This document shows positions 1 to 8,023 of a DNA stretch of 64,000 nucleotides, piece after piece; within the stretch, counting starts at the first letter, position 1, and every line of letters starts with the position of its first letter. The notes below the pieces were generated by a model. The model was not told the DNA's origin. It ran no database searches and saw only the letters and a list, made by a program, of their open reading frames with translations. The stretch is from Paenibacillus sp. FSL K6-1330 (GTDB lineage Bacteria > Bacillota > Bacilli > Paenibacillales > Paenibacillaceae), in NCBI RefSeq assembly GCF_037976825.1, contig NZ_CP150269.1:5841501-5905500 (forward strand). Reading direction: 5' to 3'. The position numbers were made by a program, and so were the translations under genes.

Positions 1-110
1 TTGTGATATCTGAATGGAAGGATACCTTCCTGAGGGCGCCATCCATGCTGATGAAGAAGCGGCCTAAGACCTATGCGTCATCCAACAATTTAAGGAGAAG
101 AAAGCCATAA
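1..110 (+). CDS. Spore germination receptor A subunit (GerAA/GerKA family), C-terminal end only
   Basis: An open frame enters from the left edge (codons in phase from base 3) and stops at a TAA at 108-110. The last 35 residues contain EWKDTFLRAP followed by a basic MKKRP tail, which resembles the cytoplasmic C-terminus of GerA-type A subunits. These are inner-membrane proteins of the spore that, with B and C subunits, form nutrient germinant receptors. The stop codon overlaps the ATG of the GerC-type gene by one base, as expected for a translationally coupled ger operon. Only the tail is present, so the assignment rests on this motif and the neighbours. Confidence 0.75.
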   Translation, partial: VISEWKDTFLRAPSMLMKKRPKTYASSNNLRRRKP

Positions 111-1285
111 TGCCTCTACTCAAATTGTTTAACATGTTCAAAATAGTGCTTCCCCTTACGCTGTTGACGGGTTGCGGTTTCACGATGACTAAGGTTGAGA
201 TCAATCAGCAAACCTTTGTATTTGCCATGTATGTGGATAAAGGTCAGCAAGACGACACCGTAGAAGTTACGATTAGTGCCCCCCTTCCAAATCGGCTTAC
301 ATCTGGAAGCCAAGCAGGCAAGCAAGGTGGTGGTGAACCGTATGCCACGGTAACCAAGACCTCCAGCACTGTGCAGGAAGCCTTGCACCTGATTCAACGG
401 GATCTTTCCAGGCGTTTGGACTTCAGTCACGCCAAGGTCGTTGTCGTTGGCAAAAGCTACGCGGAGGCGGGATTAGAGGAGCTTACGGACTGGTTACAGC
501 GAGAACCGACAACCATCCTCAGTACTTATTTAATGGTTGCGTCCGGAGATGCGAAAAAAGCCGCGGAGCTGACGCCGGTCTTTGAGCAGATGCCCTCGGA
601 GGTGCTCACCCGTTTTGCGGACCAACACAACATGATCACAACGAACTTAAAGGATTGCCTCTATGCCGAATCGGCCAACCAAGGCTATGCCTTGACCTAT
701 TTGGCAACAGGCATGAAGCCTATGGTCGCCGATCAGGAGAAACTGAAGCCTTGGACAGGGATTCAAGGCACGGCGCTTTTCCATCATCATAAACTAGTTG
801 CTACACTCCCGATGAAGGAGTCACTTGCTGTCAGTTGGGCAGTAAACGAGGTAAAAGGTCCTATGTATACCGTTTCATGGGATGAAGGTAAGAAGGCAAG
901 CGTGTTTCTCATCACATCAAGCTCTAAGAAGTCTCTTCGCATGGTTTCGGGTCATCCAGTGTTCACGGTAAAGCTAAACGGAACAGGCGATATCGTATAC
1001 AAACAAAAGCACAAGCAGCTTGATACCCTTCAGGTGAAAGAGCTCATCGAGCGTGAGCTCAATGAGCAAATCACCGGTCATTTAACAAAGGCTCTTCATA
1101 CCTCGCAACGAGTAGGAGCAGACATCCTGCAGCTTGGCATGCTGGTGGATTGGAACTATCCGGATCATTGGAAAAGAGTTCATGCCAACTGGCCCGATTA
1201 TTACAAAAACGAAGTTGAGATCCAGGTTGTTACCGACATCAAGATTCGAAACTTCGGATCCATACTCAAAATGAATCCGAAATAA
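110..1285 (+). CDS. Ger(x)C family spore germination lipoprotein
   Basis: This is the C subunit of a GerA-type germinant receptor, a lipoprotein on the outer face of the spore inner membrane that is needed for nutrient germination. The N-terminus has a short charged start, a hydrophobic stretch and the lipobox LTGC near residue 22. The rest follows the Ger(x)C pattern: an N-terminal domain with EVTISAPLPNRL and a C-terminal domain ending in a KVRNFGSI-like strand (here IKIRNFGSI). At 391 residues it matches the family's usual 370-400. The start ATG overlaps the upstream A-subunit stop and has AAGGAG about 10 bases before it. The downstream neighbours are a small membrane protein and the B permease, giving the order A-C-D-B. 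Confidence 0.93.
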   Translation: MPLLKLFNMFKIVLPLTLLTGCGFTMTKVEINQQTFVFAMYVDKGQQDDTVEVTISAPLPNRLTSGSQAGKQGGGEPYATVTKTSSTVQEALHLIQRDLSRRLDFSHAKVVVVGKSYAEAGLEELTDWLQREPTTILSTYLMVASGDAKKAAELTPVFEQMPSEVLTRFADQHNMITTNLKDCLYAESANQGYALTYLATGMKPMVADQEKLKPWTGIQGTALFHHHKLVATLPMKESLAVSWAVNEVKGPMYTVSWDEGKKASVFLITSSSKKSLRMVSGHPVFTVKLNGTGDIVYKQKHKQLDTLQVKELIERELNEQITGHLTKALHTSQRVGADILQLGMLVDWNYPDHWKRVHANWPDYYKNEVEIQVVTDIKIRNFGSILKMNPK

Positions 1286-1297
1286 GGAGGTTTGCCC

Positions 1298-1501
1298 ATG
1301 CTCGCTCTTCTGTTCCTCGTGTATTCCTTGGTGGAATGGTATATCGCGAAGAAAAAGGCAAAAGCACCTCGTGAAAAATGGACGGTTCTCCTTCTGATCC
1401 TTGCGTTTACCGTCTGGAATTTATTCGCCTTGTTTTATCACGAGTGGCTGACCCCCAACCAACTGATTATGCTGCTGTTCGGTTGGCTTAACAACATATA
1501 A
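1298..1501 (+). CDS. Small two-helix membrane protein of the germination operon (D-subunit-like)
   Basis: A 67-residue protein begins 12 bases after the gerC-type stop, with AAGGAGG at 1284-1290 seven bases before the ATG at 1298. A TTG at 1292 is too close to this site to be the start. Two hydrophobic helices can be seen: residues 1-17, then a lysine-rich loop (AKKKAKAPREK), then residues 31-51. A short amphipathic tail follows. Some gerA-type operons carry such D genes, encoding about 60-75 residues with two helices that modulate receptor activity. I infer that role from size, topology and position. There is no diagnostic sequence motif. Confidence 0.7.
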   Translation: MLALLFLVYSLVEWYIAKKKAKAPREKWTVLLLILAFTVWNLFALFYHEWLTPNQLIMLLFGWLNNI

Positions 1502-1568
1502 CAAAACATTTATCGTTGTACCTTCACAGAGGACTATAATCTATAACGGAAAGGATGTACGAACCGAC

Positions 1569-2672
1569 ATGCGCAATACTCCCTGGCAGCTGTTCCGTTT
1601 CGGATTTGTCTATCTTAACGCCATACCTACTGGATTTCTGATCAGTCCCTTATTGTGGAACTCCGCTTATTTAGGATGGGCCGCGATTCTCGGCGGCTAT
1701 GTGATGAGTCTAATCTTCCTGTGGTTTACCGTAAAGCTCGCGCTGTGGGACCCTCAGAAACCCTGGATCGATTTCGGCAGTAAACTAGTCAGCAACTGGA
1801 TTCACGTTCCGATCGTCGCTTTGGTTTTCTTCTGGTCGATCAATTACATAGGGATGGATATCGAAAGCTTCACTTTATTCTTCGACACCAATTACATGCG
1901 TGAAACTCCTCAATGGTTCGTGCTCCTGATCGTGGGTTTGGTCGTTATGGTTACCGCCAGATGGGGCATGGAGACGATGATTTACATTTCAGACGGGCTT
2001 TTCCTCGTCATTGTCATTGCGATCGTCTCCATGAACATGTTTTTCTTCAAGGAAGCCCATTTCGATATGATGATTGCGACGGTCAGGCATCATAATTATG
2101 AGTCTGCAGTTAAGGACGCCCTGTTCTGTCTTTCTTTCTTCGCCGAATGGATCATCTTCCTCTTTCTCGCTCCCTATATCCAATTTAATCGGAAATCGTT
2201 TCGAAACCTCGCTGCCGCAGGGATTTTGGTGACTATTGGTATATTGCTCCAATGGGCTTCTGCTTTACTGAATTTCGGCCCTTATCTAGGGCGGGAAATG
2301 CAATATCCACTTGTTGAATTAATGCGCGCAGCTAGTGGGTTCCTCGGCAATGCCGATCCACTTATCATTGGATTATGGAGCAGTTCGATGTTTTTCCATA
2401 GCGCCTTTCTCATCCACGTAAGTGTAAGTTGCCTTGCCAAATTGTTTAACCTGAAGCAAATGGATGGGCCACTAATCTCCATCGTTGGGGGAACCGCTAT
2501 CGTGATTGCATACCAATATTCGCAAAATCCAATCCGCTTTCTCCAGGACTTCAATTCATTCGAGATGGTGATGTTCTTTATTCTTATAGAGTTCATCCCT
2601 GTTTTCTATTGGATTGCCTCCCTGTTCCGCAAACGCAAACACAAACCTAAAACTAATCATAAACCTGCTTAA
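1569..2672 (+). CDS. GerB-family spore germination permease
   Basis: This is the B subunit of a nutrient germinant receptor, a polytopic inner-membrane protein related to amino-acid permeases (APC superfamily). The 367 residues contain about ten hydrophobic helices, starting near residue 10 and ending in a short basic tail (RKRKHKPK). The length and the N-terminal segment with a conserved Pro-Thr-Gly (NAIPTGFLIS) fit the family. The ATG at 1569 follows GGAAAGGA at 1548-1555, a weak and somewhat distant ribosome site, so translation may be modest. It is the last gene of the operon and is followed by a strong hairpin terminator. Ligand specificity cannot be read from sequence. Confidence 0.9.
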   Translation: MRNTPWQLFRFGFVYLNAIPTGFLISPLLWNSAYLGWAAILGGYVMSLIFLWFTVKLALWDPQKPWIDFGSKLVSNWIHVPIVALVFFWSINYIGMDIESFTLFFDTNYMRETPQWFVLLIVGLVVMVTARWGMETMIYISDGLFLVIVIAIVSMNMFFFKEAHFDMMIATVRHHNYESAVKDALFCLSFFAEWIIFLFLAPYIQFNRKSFRNLAAAGILVTIGILLQWASALLNFGPYLGREMQYPLVELMRAASGFLGNADPLIIGLWSSSMFFHSAFLIHVSVSCLAKLFNLKQMDGPLISIVGGTAIVIAYQYSQNPIRFLQDFNSFEMVMFFILIEFIPVFYWIASLFRKRKHKPKTNHKPA

Positions 2673-2712
2673 AACCTGAAGCTGTATCGATATCCTATTG
2701 AAAAACAGAAAC

Positions 2713-2746
2713 GGGGAGAGCGGCATTTGCTGCTCTCCCCATTTTC
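2713..2746 (+). terminator. Rho-independent terminator of the ger operon
   Basis: A 9-bp stem (GGGGAGAGC with GCTCTCCCC, loop of 10) is followed by ATTTTCC. It lies 40 bases after the permease stop. Confidence 0.8.
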
Positions 2747-2835
2747 CGGATTATATGTCACCTTTAGTACCGAGATACGTATGATAAGCCTCTGGAGTTT
2801 ATACTTTTTGATCTCGTCAAAAAATCAACATTTTA

Positions 2836-2849
2836 TGTAAGCGCTTCCT
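2836..2849 (+). promoter_or_regulatory. cre-like site upstream of the holin-like toxin gene
   Basis: TGTAAGCGCTTCCT matches 12 of 14 positions of the CcpA consensus TGWAANCGNTNWCA and contains the palindromic core AAGCGCTT. It sits about 90 bases before the toxin start. A -10-like TATATA at about 2886-2891 lies between it and the gene, so the site would be upstream of the promoter. Confidence 0.4.
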
Positions 2850-2936
2850 ACAAAAAGGTTCTTTTATTGTAAGCAATTGGCATATTATATAGTACAGTAG
2901 ACCAGCTGGCAAGGGTGGCAGCAGGAGGTGATAGGC

Positions 2937-3020
2937 ATGGGCGTGAATGAAGCTTTGGCTTTAATGATATCGTTCGCCACTCTGGTCGTCTCGATCCTTG
3001 CCTTCCATAATAAGAAATAG
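2937..3020 (+). CDS. Putative holin-like toxin, 27 residues (type I toxin-antitoxin)
   Basis: An ATG at 2937 with a near-perfect AGGAGGTG site 8 bases upstream encodes 27 residues and stops at TAG 3018-3020. It has the layout of the holin-like toxin peptides of Bacillales type I systems (TxpA/BsrG-like): a short start with EAL, one membrane helix containing LMISFATLVVSIL, then a basic end (HNKK). Such peptides insert in the membrane and are silenced by an antisense RNA that overlaps the 3' end of the toxin mRNA. An 11-bp inverted repeat includes the stop codon, and a terminator lies at 3105-3130. The peptide is too short for routine gene calling. The toxin role is inferred from family resemblance. 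Confidence 0.72.
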   Translation: MGVNEALALMISFATLVVSILAFHNKK

Positions 3021-3053
3021 ACCCGTCCCTTGTACAGATGAATCTATTTCTTA
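3011..3053. repeat. Perfect 11-bp inverted repeat spanning the toxin stop codon
   Basis: TAAGAAATAGA (3011-3021) is repeated inverted as TCTATTTCTTA (3043-3053), with 21 bases between. The left arm contains the last codons and the stop of the toxin gene. It could form a stem in the toxin mRNA or in an antisense RNA. On the minus strand, TTGCTT (3070-3065) and TAGATT (3046-3041), 18 bp apart, give a weak candidate promoter for a convergent antitoxin RNA. Confidence 0.6.
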
Positions 3054-3104
3054 CGTCTGGTTGCAAGCAAATATCCACCTTGCAGGTGATGATCTGCTGT
3101 GTGA

Positions 3105-3130
3105 GGAGTCGGCGGCAACCGGCTCCTTTT
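3105..3130 (+). terminator. Terminator of the toxin transcript
   Basis: GGAGTCGG and CCGGCTCC form an 8-bp stem with one G-U pair and a 6-base loop, followed by TTTT. Confidence 0.7.
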
Positions 3131-3188
3131 AATACACAAAAATATCCTATTCTGATTTTCACGGAATTATGACTCGGCGGCGCCCGAA

Positions 3189-4049
3189 TTAAGTATTTAG
3201 GATTGGCTTTACCTCCGCTATAATTTTCTCGATCTGTTTGGAGCATTCTTCATACATTTTCTTGGCCTTCTTACTCTTTGTGCTGAGGCTGAATAACTCC
3301 AAGTCCGCCTGACATTTCTTTAAATTCGCATAGAGCAGTTTCCGCTCCTCATTTTTGGGAACCTGAATCTGATCATCATATAAATCGATGGTTAGTTGTC
3401 CATAAGCATCAACCTGGGCAAGAAATACGTCCTTGATCTTGGCGCCCTGCTTGTCCAGTTCTTCCACCAGCCATCCCTGATTGAAGCCTGCGACGCGCAG
3501 CGGTTCATCCATGACTTTACCATCCATGACCACAACCTGTGCGACTTTTTCCGGCGCTACCTGGATACCAAGATCTTTAGGGGTTAAAGGCAGATTCTCA
3601 CGTGTCTGCAGAATATTAATCTCCCCGCTTGACTCCATGATAGCAAATTCCACGTCAGCGACCTGAAACACGTCTTTTTTCCGCAACTGCTCCATTAACT
3701 CATCGGTAGACAGTCTTTCTTTCTTTAAATTGTCTTCTAATATCTTGCCATCTTTAATGAGTACGGTCGCCTTAAAATCGATAAAGTCCCTGGCCTTCTT
3801 GCTCTTGATTTGCAGGAATTCAATAAGTAATGAACAAGCTACCCATACGCCCAGCCCAACTAATCCCAAATACCAATTCGCCTCAAGATCCAAGGAGATA
3901 TAGGCGGCCAAGCTGCCGATCGTAATCCCCGTTAAATATTCAAAAAAGGAAAGCTGCGAAACCTGCCGCTTTCCCAGCACTTTCGTCATCAGAAACAACA
4001 CAACCACAGCACATAAGGTTCTAAGTACAATTTCCAACCATTGGGCCAC
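3189..4049 (-). CDS. DUF421 (YetF/YrbG) membrane protein with C-terminal DUF1657-like segment
   Basis: This 286-residue protein has the DUF421 layout. Three N-terminal membrane helices (residues about 8-90) carry the signature KxLGKRQVSQLSFFEYLTGI. A cytosolic region with DFIDFKATVLIKDGKIL and an AGFNQGW segment follows. The C-terminal 50 residues align with the stand-alone DUF1657 protein encoded next door: LK-x2-QA-x-LE-x-F-x-LST-x4-AK. The start is GTG at 4049, eight bases after GAGGAGG. The function is unknown. In Bacillales, DUF421 and DUF1657 genes commonly accompany spoVA clusters, so a spore-membrane role is plausible but inferred. The gene is divergent from the DUF1657 gene. Confidence 0.85.
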   Translation of the reverse strand: MAQWLEIVLRTLCAVVVLFLMTKVLGKRQVSQLSFFEYLTGITIGSLAAYISLDLEANWYLGLVGLGVWVACSLLIEFLQIKSKKARDFIDFKATVLIKDGKILEDNLKKERLSTDELMEQLRKKDVFQVADVEFAIMESSGEINILQTRENLPLTPKDLGIQVAPEKVAQVVVMDGKVMDEPLRVAGFNQGWLVEELDKQGAKIKDVFLAQVDAYGQLTIDLYDDQIQVPKNEERKLLYANLKKCQADLELFSLSTKSKKAKKMYEECSKQIEKIIAEVKPILNT

Positions 4050-4210
4050 AATAAAGCCTCCTCATTTGATGTCTCGACTTAATAATCACTCTATAGATTA
4101 TTGTCAAATATCCTTCCAGAAATCACACCATTATTTCCCAGGCTATACTCCATGCATGTTCTTCTGCAAAATGCGTACATTATTACGCATGAAAGGAGTG
4201 ATAAAAACCA

Positions 4211-4417
4211 ATGACCGTAGCATCCGATGTCAAAACATGTCTCTCATCCTTAAAAAGCGCTCAGGCCAGCCTTGAGCAATTTGCACTGTCCACGCAAGAT
4301 CAAAATGCCAAGGATTTGTTCACAGCTGCAGCATCACAAACACAGCAAGTCGTGGACCAAGTGGCCCAGCGGGTTCAACAGCTTGAACAGGAAGAGCCTC
4401 AGTATAAAGGTTTCTAA
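4211..4417 (+). CDS. DUF1657 small protein
   Basis: A 68-residue soluble, mostly helical protein with the DUF1657 core LKSAQASLEQFALSTQ. It has many Gln and Ala and no membrane segment. AAAGGAGTG lies about 10 bases before the ATG. Members accompany spoVAC/AD/AE and DUF421 genes in spore formers. Here the partner is the divergent DUF421 gene, which carries a similar segment at its own C-terminus. The molecular role is not known. A perfect 11-bp hairpin follows the stop. Confidence 0.85.
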   Translation: MTVASDVKTCLSSLKSAQASLEQFALSTQDQNAKDLFTAAASQTQQVVDQVAQRVQQLEQEEPQYKGF

Positions 4418-4457
4418 CCATTTTTTTTGTTAGCTCCATCGCGTGTAAGCCCATGCA

Positions 4458-4489
4458 TACCTCCTATCTTCCCCTGATAGGAGGTACTT
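4458..4489 (+). terminator. Terminator after the DUF1657 gene
   Basis: A perfect 11-bp stem (TACCTCCTATC with GATAGGAGGTA, loop of 7) is followed by CTTTATATT. Confidence 0.75.
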
Positions 4490-4574
4490 TATATTGTGTT
4501 ATTTATTATTGAGTTATCTTCCCCATCAGGGTAAAGTGTTAATAACGGAGACTGAATACAAAGGGGTAGATTCT

Positions 4575-5537
4575 ATGAAGAATGGTACGCGTTCTATCGA
4601 TGTCATCACGTTCGGTGAGTCGATGGGATTATTATATCCGGAAGGCACACGTGGCATAGGTCAAGGAGGAAGCATGGCACAATCCTTCGGTGGTGCCGAA
4701 AGCAATCTCGCCATCGGATTAGCCAGGCTTGGCTGCAGCAGCGGATGGTTCGGTCAACTCGGCAACGATCCGATCGGAACCGGTATTTTGAAAACGCTTC
4801 GAGGCGAAGGTGTCGACATTTCCGCCGCCAGACAAACGGATGTTGCACCGACCGGTCTTATGCTGCGACAGAATGTTCGCGGTCAATCTTCCGTCTATTA
4901 CTACCGCAAAGGCTCTGCCGCCAGCCAAATGACGCCGGACCATGTAGACTCCGAATACATAGCCGATGCTCGCATCCTTCATTTTACAGGCATCACCGCA
5001 GCTTTAAGCAGCAGCTGCCTGGAGACGATACGGCATGTCATTTCCGTATGCAAAGCGCATGGCGTCCTGATCAGCTTTGACCCTAACCTCAGGCTCAAGC
5101 TATGGAATATCGAGGAAGCACGTCCTGTACTGCTGGAGCTTGCGGAAGTCTGTGATTATTTTCTTCCAGGCTATGATGAATGCAAGCTGCTGTTCGAAAC
5201 AGAGGACGAGCAGGTGATCCTGGATCGTCTGCGACAGCTTCCCGCAATGTCAATTATCAAAAGTTTCAATGGGAGTAATGTCATTGTCCACAAGAACCAC
5301 ACCTATTCCCTTCCCTTTGAGCAGGTGGATCAAGTGGTGGATACCGTGGGAGCAGGCGACGGCTTCTGTGCCGGTTTCCTTGCTGGTATTGCCAAAGGCT
5401 GGACACCCGAAGAAGCTCTTTCACTGGGCGGTTTAACCGGTTCACTGGTGATCCAAGCGCCCGGTGATTGGGAAGCACTTCCGACATGGGAAGAAGTAGA
5501 GCAGCGGCGCGGGAATGCTGCTCATATCGAACGTTAA
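4575..5537 (+). CDS. kdgK: 2-dehydro-3-deoxygluconokinase (PfkB family sugar kinase)
   Basis: It phosphorylates 2-keto-3-deoxygluconate with ATP to give KDPG, the substrate of the next gene. The protein is cytosolic, 320 residues, a ribokinase/PfkB fold. The first PfkB signature is at GGAESNLAIGLARLG (about residues 40-54). The second, DTVGAGDGFCAGF (about 254-266), holds the catalytic Asp and anion hole. The start is ATG 4575, eight bases after AAAGGGG. An in-frame ATG at 4494 would add 27 residues that fall in the intergenic leader and lacks a ribosome site. The pairing with kdgA gives the specific call. Another PfkB sugar kinase activity cannot be excluded from sequence alone. Confidence 0.85.
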   Translation: MKNGTRSIDVITFGESMGLLYPEGTRGIGQGGSMAQSFGGAESNLAIGLARLGCSSGWFGQLGNDPIGTGILKTLRGEGVDISAARQTDVAPTGLMLRQNVRGQSSVYYYRKGSAASQMTPDHVDSEYIADARILHFTGITAALSSSCLETIRHVISVCKAHGVLISFDPNLRLKLWNIEEARPVLLELAEVCDYFLPGYDECKLLFETEDEQVILDRLRQLPAMSIIKSFNGSNVIVHKNHTYSLPFEQVDQVVDTVGAGDGFCAGFLAGIAKGWTPEEALSLGGLTGSLVIQAPGDWEALPTWEEVEQRRGNAAHIER

Positions 5538-5599
5538 CTCCTGTTCTTTAAACGAGCCATCTTTCTAATCCATTCATAGACGAGAAGGAGTGTGTTTAC

Positions 5600-6268
5600 A
5601 TGAAAAAACTAAGACTAATCGAACAAATTCATCATGCAGGTGTCGTTGCTGTCCTTCGCGGGGATTCCCCTGAAGAGGTTGTCGAGATTGCCAAACGTGC
5701 GATTGAAGGCGGTATCAAGGTAATCGAAGTCACCATGACTGTACCGTTTGCTACCGAAGCCATTACAACGCTGGCCAAAATGTATTCCTCCAAAAATCCG
5801 CAAGCGGCTAATTATGCCATTATCGGCGCAGGCACGGTTCTGGATGCCGAAACAGCCAGAATCACCATTCTTGCCGGCGCCGAATTTGTGGTCTCGCCCG
5901 GCTTCGACCGCGATACCATTCTCCTCAGCAATCGTTACCGCGTCCCGGTGATGCCGGGTGCCGTAACCGTTCATGATATCGTCGCCGCTCTTGAACTTGG
6001 CGTCGATGTCGTTAAGCTCTTCCCGGGGAATTTGTACTCCCCATCCGTCATTCCATCCCTTAAGGGTCCGCTCCCGCAAGCCAACATCATGCCAACCGGG
6101 GGCGTAAATTTGGACAATCTGCATGAATGGATCAAGGCCGGCGCGTTTGCGGTCGGGATCGGATCGGATCTGACCAAGGACGCGCTAAAGAATGGAGACT
6201 TCAGTCTGATTACAGAAAAGGCACGCGCATATATCAACGCGTTTAAAGAAGCTCATGCCCAAAGATAA
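5600..6268 (+). CDS. kdgA: Bifunctional KDPG/KHG aldolase
   Basis: It cleaves 2-keto-3-deoxy-6-phosphogluconate to pyruvate and glyceraldehyde-3-phosphate and can also act on 4-hydroxy-2-oxoglutarate. It is a class I aldolase of 222 residues with a TIM-barrel fold. The Schiff-base lysine is K139 in DVVKLFPGN. The Glu of VIEVTMT near residue 43 and the phosphate-binding IMPTGGV segment are also visible. AGAAGGAG precedes the ATG by about 10 bases. It lies 62 bases after kdgK on the same strand, so the two probably form an operon for hexuronate or pectin breakdown products. A strong bidirectional terminator follows. Confidence 0.93.
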   Translation: MKKLRLIEQIHHAGVVAVLRGDSPEEVVEIAKRAIEGGIKVIEVTMTVPFATEAITTLAKMYSSKNPQAANYAIIGAGTVLDAETARITILAGAEFVVSPGFDRDTILLSNRYRVPVMPGAVTVHDIVAALELGVDVVKLFPGNLYSPSVIPSLKGPLPQANIMPTGGVNLDNLHEWIKAGAFAVGIGSDLTKDALKNGDFSLITEKARAYINAFKEAHAQR

Positions 6269-6321
6269 AAATGATGTACTGATTTTGCAATACATTTTTT
6301 TCTAAATATTGTTATTTTCAT

Positions 6322-6367
6322 AAACAGACAAGCCTATCAAGAGTCAACTTGATAGGCTTGTCTGTTT
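6322..6367. terminator. Bidirectional terminator between kdgA and the YitT gene
   Basis: A perfect 20-bp stem (AAACAGACAAGCCTATCAAG and its complement) with a 6-base loop ends in TTTATTT. Its right edge overlaps the stop codon of the convergent YitT gene by two bases. Confidence 0.85.
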
Positions 6368-6971
6368 ATTTAATCCGTCTCTTTTTGAACCAACGCTTCT
6401 GCGTAAGCATTCCCGTCGTAAACCCGCCTGCTACTATTGTCAAAACGGAATACATGAAGGTGCTTCCCGACAGCAGGATGCCTCCGAAACCGATGATAAC
6501 GACATCCATCAGCAAAATAATGACGCCTACATTTAACGGCAAATATTTTGCCAGGAAATGCGCCAACAGGTCCGTTCCGCCCGTGCTTGCATTGTTTCTA
6601 AGCATAAATCCAAGGCCGGCTCCGATCAAAGCCCCGCCCAGGGGCGCGCTTAGGATGACATTCGGGGCAAAAAATCGCAAAAAACCCGGTTGCAGCGGTG
6701 AAAGCAAATCGATGATAAATGAAGATATCAGCATGCCTGACAGACTATTGTAAAAGATTTCGCGATTTAATATCCAGGCTGCGATAAACATGGGAATGCT
6801 GCACAAAATGATGACGAATCCAATATGTAGATCAAACACATAGTTAGCAATCAGAGCAATGCCGATAACTCCACCGTCCAAAACTTTATGCGGGACAAGA
6901 AAAAAATTGGTCCCCATCGCGATCAGAAAACTGCCGATCACGATAATGACATGTTTTCGAAATGACACCAT
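6366..6971 (-). CDS. YitT family membrane protein (short form, no DUF2179 domain)
   Basis: A 201-residue protein with five or six hydrophobic helices. It shows the YitT/DUF161 signatures: LVPHKVLDGGVIGIALI near residue 26 and NNASTGGTDLLA near residue 126. Classic YitT proteins are about 280 residues with a cytosolic DUF2179 domain after the membrane part. This one stops after the last helix with a basic tail (KKRRIK), as the shorter YczE-like or truncated members do. The stop lies inside the terminator stem and no remnant of a lost domain is seen downstream, so the short form looks native. Substrate and role are unknown. Confidence 0.85.
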   Translation of the reverse strand: MVSFRKHVIIVIGSFLIAMGTNFFLVPHKVLDGGVIGIALIANYVFDLHIGFVIILCSIPMFIAAWILNREIFYNSLSGMLISSFIIDLLSPLQPGFLRFFAPNVILSAPLGGALIGAGLGFMLRNNASTGGTDLLAHFLAKYLPLNVGVIILLMDVVIIGFGGILLSGSTFMYSVLTIVAGGFTTGMLTQKRWFKKRRIK

Positions 6972-7093
6972 TTCCCCATCTCCATTTATAAGGGCATGTC
7001 TTATTTATATGCTTGTCATTTCGAAAAATTGCGAACTTGCTGTCCCGCATTTGAAAAAAATTCCACCGTGTTCGATTCGGATGCTTTTCGCTT

Positions 7094-7945
7094 TTAATCT
7101 TTTACATAAATTAAACGCTCGGTCCGTGCCATCACCTTGGTCTTCATATATGGATAATTCTCATAACAATAATCCACAAAATACCCTGGCTTCTCTCCAT
7201 TCCAAGGGAAAATATCGTAGTGCATCGGAATGGTCAGATCGAATCTCGATACTGCGGCAAGCTCTGCGGCCTCCCGGAAGCCCATATTTCCAACGATCCC
7301 ATCATTCCGGCGGAAGGCATCTCCCCCGTTGATCGGCACCATCCCGATATCAATCGAATACGCCTGTAATCTTTCAACCAGACCAGGATAAACGACGGTA
7401 TCTCCTGCATGGTAAATCAACACGCCCTGGATATCCACCAGATATCCGACAAATCGGTGTCCAAACTGTTCATGCTCATCCAAGGTTTCATGGGCAGCCG
7501 GAATCGCCATCAGACGGAAGCCCTCAAACTGCTGCCATTGATCGCACATCGCCGCGAACAAGCGCTCCGGCGCGACGCCAGCCTCTCTCATCGCTTCATG
7601 ACAGCAAGCTGGTGCAACAAAGGCTGTCTCCGGATTCTGTTTGGCTATGACCGCAATCGTTCCCAGATCCATATGATCGTCATGCTCATGGGTGATTAGT
7701 ACCATGTTCGCATTCGTGATATGCTCCGGCTTCAGCGGTGCAGGGAATGCACGCTTAAATCCCGCCTTGCGTTCCAGATCCTCTGACATATAAGGGTCGA
7801 TGTAAATGACAACCTCCCCGCCTTTAAGGACAACGCTCTCCTGCCCCAGAAACCATACCGCTGCCATCCCTTCGGCTGTGGACGTCCGGTTGATTTCTTC
7901 GATAAGCAACTCGGGACCTCGACCCTTGCTGTTCTGTTCCATCAT
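7094..7945 (-). CDS. UlaG-like metallo-beta-lactamase fold hydrolase
   Basis: A cytosolic metallo-hydrolase of 283 residues. The metal-binding HxHxDH motif reads THEHDDH (about residues 85-91). Further ligands are seen in PAAHETLDEHEQFGH (His), YHAGDTVVY (Asp) and IPMHYDIFPWN (His). This layout and the GHRFVGYLVD segment resemble UlaG (L-ascorbate-6-phosphate lactonase) and its close relatives. UlaG itself is about 350 residues and no ascorbate genes are nearby, so the substrate is uncertain. AAGGAG precedes tandem ATG codons and the first is used here. It is monocistronic, between the YitT gene and the fru operon. Confidence 0.85.
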   Translation of the reverse strand: MMEQNSKGRGPELLIEEINRTSTAEGMAAVWFLGQESVVLKGGEVVIYIDPYMSEDLERKAGFKRAFPAPLKPEHITNANMVLITHEHDDHMDLGTIAVIAKQNPETAFVAPACCHEAMREAGVAPERLFAAMCDQWQQFEGFRLMAIPAAHETLDEHEQFGHRFVGYLVDIQGVLIYHAGDTVVYPGLVERLQAYSIDIGMVPINGGDAFRRNDGIVGNMGFREAAELAAVSRFDLTIPMHYDIFPWNGEKPGYFVDYCYENYPYMKTKVMARTERLIYVKD

Positions 7946-8023
7946 CTCTCTTCTCTCTCCTTCCTTTTTCTATCATGACTAGATTATAACATGCAGTCAT
8001 TTGTAGAAATGGCCCAACCCACA

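Noticed and set aside
4154..4185. Possible sigma-G promoter before the DUF1657 gene (GCATG...CATTATT)
   Set aside because: Spacing is 19 bp and the -10 misses its last position. Too weak to list as a feature.
4494..4574. 27-codon N-terminal extension of kdgK
   Set aside because: The added residues do not resemble PfkB kinases and lie in the leader. The strong ribosome site is before ATG 4575.
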